From: Alphaproteobacteria bacterium
GTDB lineage: Bacteria > Pseudomonadota > Alphaproteobacteria > Sphingomonadales > Sphingomonadaceae
Assembly (NCBI GenBank): GCA_028293055.1
Contig: JAQGLD010000099.1
Span: 1-5,620 of the forward strand
DNA: 5,620 bases
Direction of reading: 5' to 3'
A program made the position numbers and the translations under genes. Within the stretch, counting starts at the first letter, position 1, and each line of letters opens with the position of its first letter. The notes beneath the pieces are model-generated. The model did no database searches. It saw only the letters and a list, made by a program, of their open reading frames with translations, and was not told the origin of the DNA. Shown here piece by piece: positions 5,411-5,620 of this stretch.

Positions 5411-5620
5411 ATGCACGATTTTCCACTTTCCGCGCGGGTCCCTGTCGGTCGAATCGCGGCCGACGGCAGCAACGAGGCGGGACACCGGAATGTCCCGGTC
5501 GAGATGCCCATCGCGATCAGCTTCTGCGGCATCGGCTATGCGGTGATGATGGCCACGCCCGCCGATCTCGAGGATTTCGCGATCGGCTTCGCGCGGAGCG
5601 AGCGGCTGATCGAAAACCCG
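5411..5620 (+). CDS. fdhD: FdhD, formate dehydrogenase sulfurtransferase, N-terminal part, cut by window edge
   Basis: FdhD carries sulfur from the cysteine desulfurase IscS to the molybdenum bis-MGD cofactor, which formate dehydrogenase needs for activity; it is cytoplasmic. Seventy residues are visible, open to the window edge. The family pattern is clear: RVPVGRI (9-15), then NVPVEMPIAISFCGIGYAVM (27-46), MATPADLEDFAIGFARSE (47-64) and RLIENP. This matches the FdhD opening 'E-x-P-L-x-I-x-x-N-G' followed by 'MMATPxDLEDFAxGF-x-x-SE', with CG in place of the usual NG. The catalytic CxxC cysteines lie beyond the window. The ATG at 5411 fits the family start, although the ribosome site is poor. 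It implies a molybdenum- or tungsten-dependent formate dehydrogenase, or a related bis-MGD enzyme, in this organism; its genes are not in view and may follow. Confidence 0.9.
   Translation, partial: MHDFPLSARVPVGRIAADGSNEAGHRNVPVEMPIAISFCGIGYAVMMATPADLEDFAIGFARSERLIENP

Noticed and set aside
4129..5532. 467-codon open frame on the minus strand
   Set aside because: It overlaps the amidohydrolase gene in another frame, is very Arg/Pro/Ser-rich and shows no family motifs; a GC-rich shadow frame.
4602..5546. 314-codon open frame on the plus strand
   Set aside because: It runs antisense to the amidohydrolase gene and into fdhD in a different frame, without recognisable domains.

Overview
The window reads as a chromosomal segment of a high-GC alphaproteobacterium, most likely a sphingomonad (Sphingomonadales). 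This is inferred from protein style: a FixJ-type regulator, an MraZ-like protein whose segments resemble sphingomonad MraZ, and an FtsZ with alphaproteobacterial core wording. No rRNA, tRNA, mobile element or CRISPR array is visible, so the assignment is inference, not phylogeny.

Layout. (1) 1-515, minus: N-terminal end of a transcription-repair coupling factor (Mfd)-like protein, cut by the window edge. (2) 632-1249, minus: a FixJ/NarL-type response regulator with no kinase partner in view. (3) 1250-1548: an intergenic region, AT-richer near the regulator, with an inverted repeat and a 20-bp-spaced direct repeat. (4) 1549-1953 and 1964-2437, minus: a two-gene unit, an MraZ-like protein followed 10 bp later by a small Cys/His protein that may bind zinc. 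(5) 2438-2666: a divergent regulatory region with several TACG/CGTA-cored repeats. (6) 2667-4070, plus: a 467-residue FtsZ with an intact GTPase core but no recognisable conserved C-terminal peptide. It is followed by a strong hairpin at 4082-4110. (7) 4275-5279, minus: an acetylpolyamine amidohydrolase-like member of the histone deacetylase superfamily, with all catalytic residues present. (8) 5411-5620, plus: N-terminus of FdhD, the sulfurtransferase needed to activate formate dehydrogenase, cut by the window edge.

The centre of interest is the divergent mraZ-like/small-protein unit facing ftsZ. In ordinary division-and-cell-wall (dcw) clusters mraZ is followed by rsmH (mraW), and ftsZ lies downstream of ftsQ and ftsA. 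Here neither neighbour is present, the MraZ-like protein has lost the DxxxR signature in both repeats, and FtsZ has lost the tail that normally binds its partners. Together they look like a duplicated and specialised FtsZ with its own regulator, though only a genome-wide check can show whether canonical copies exist elsewhere. The flanking genes (Mfd-like, response regulator, amidohydrolase, FdhD) have no obvious functional link to this unit.
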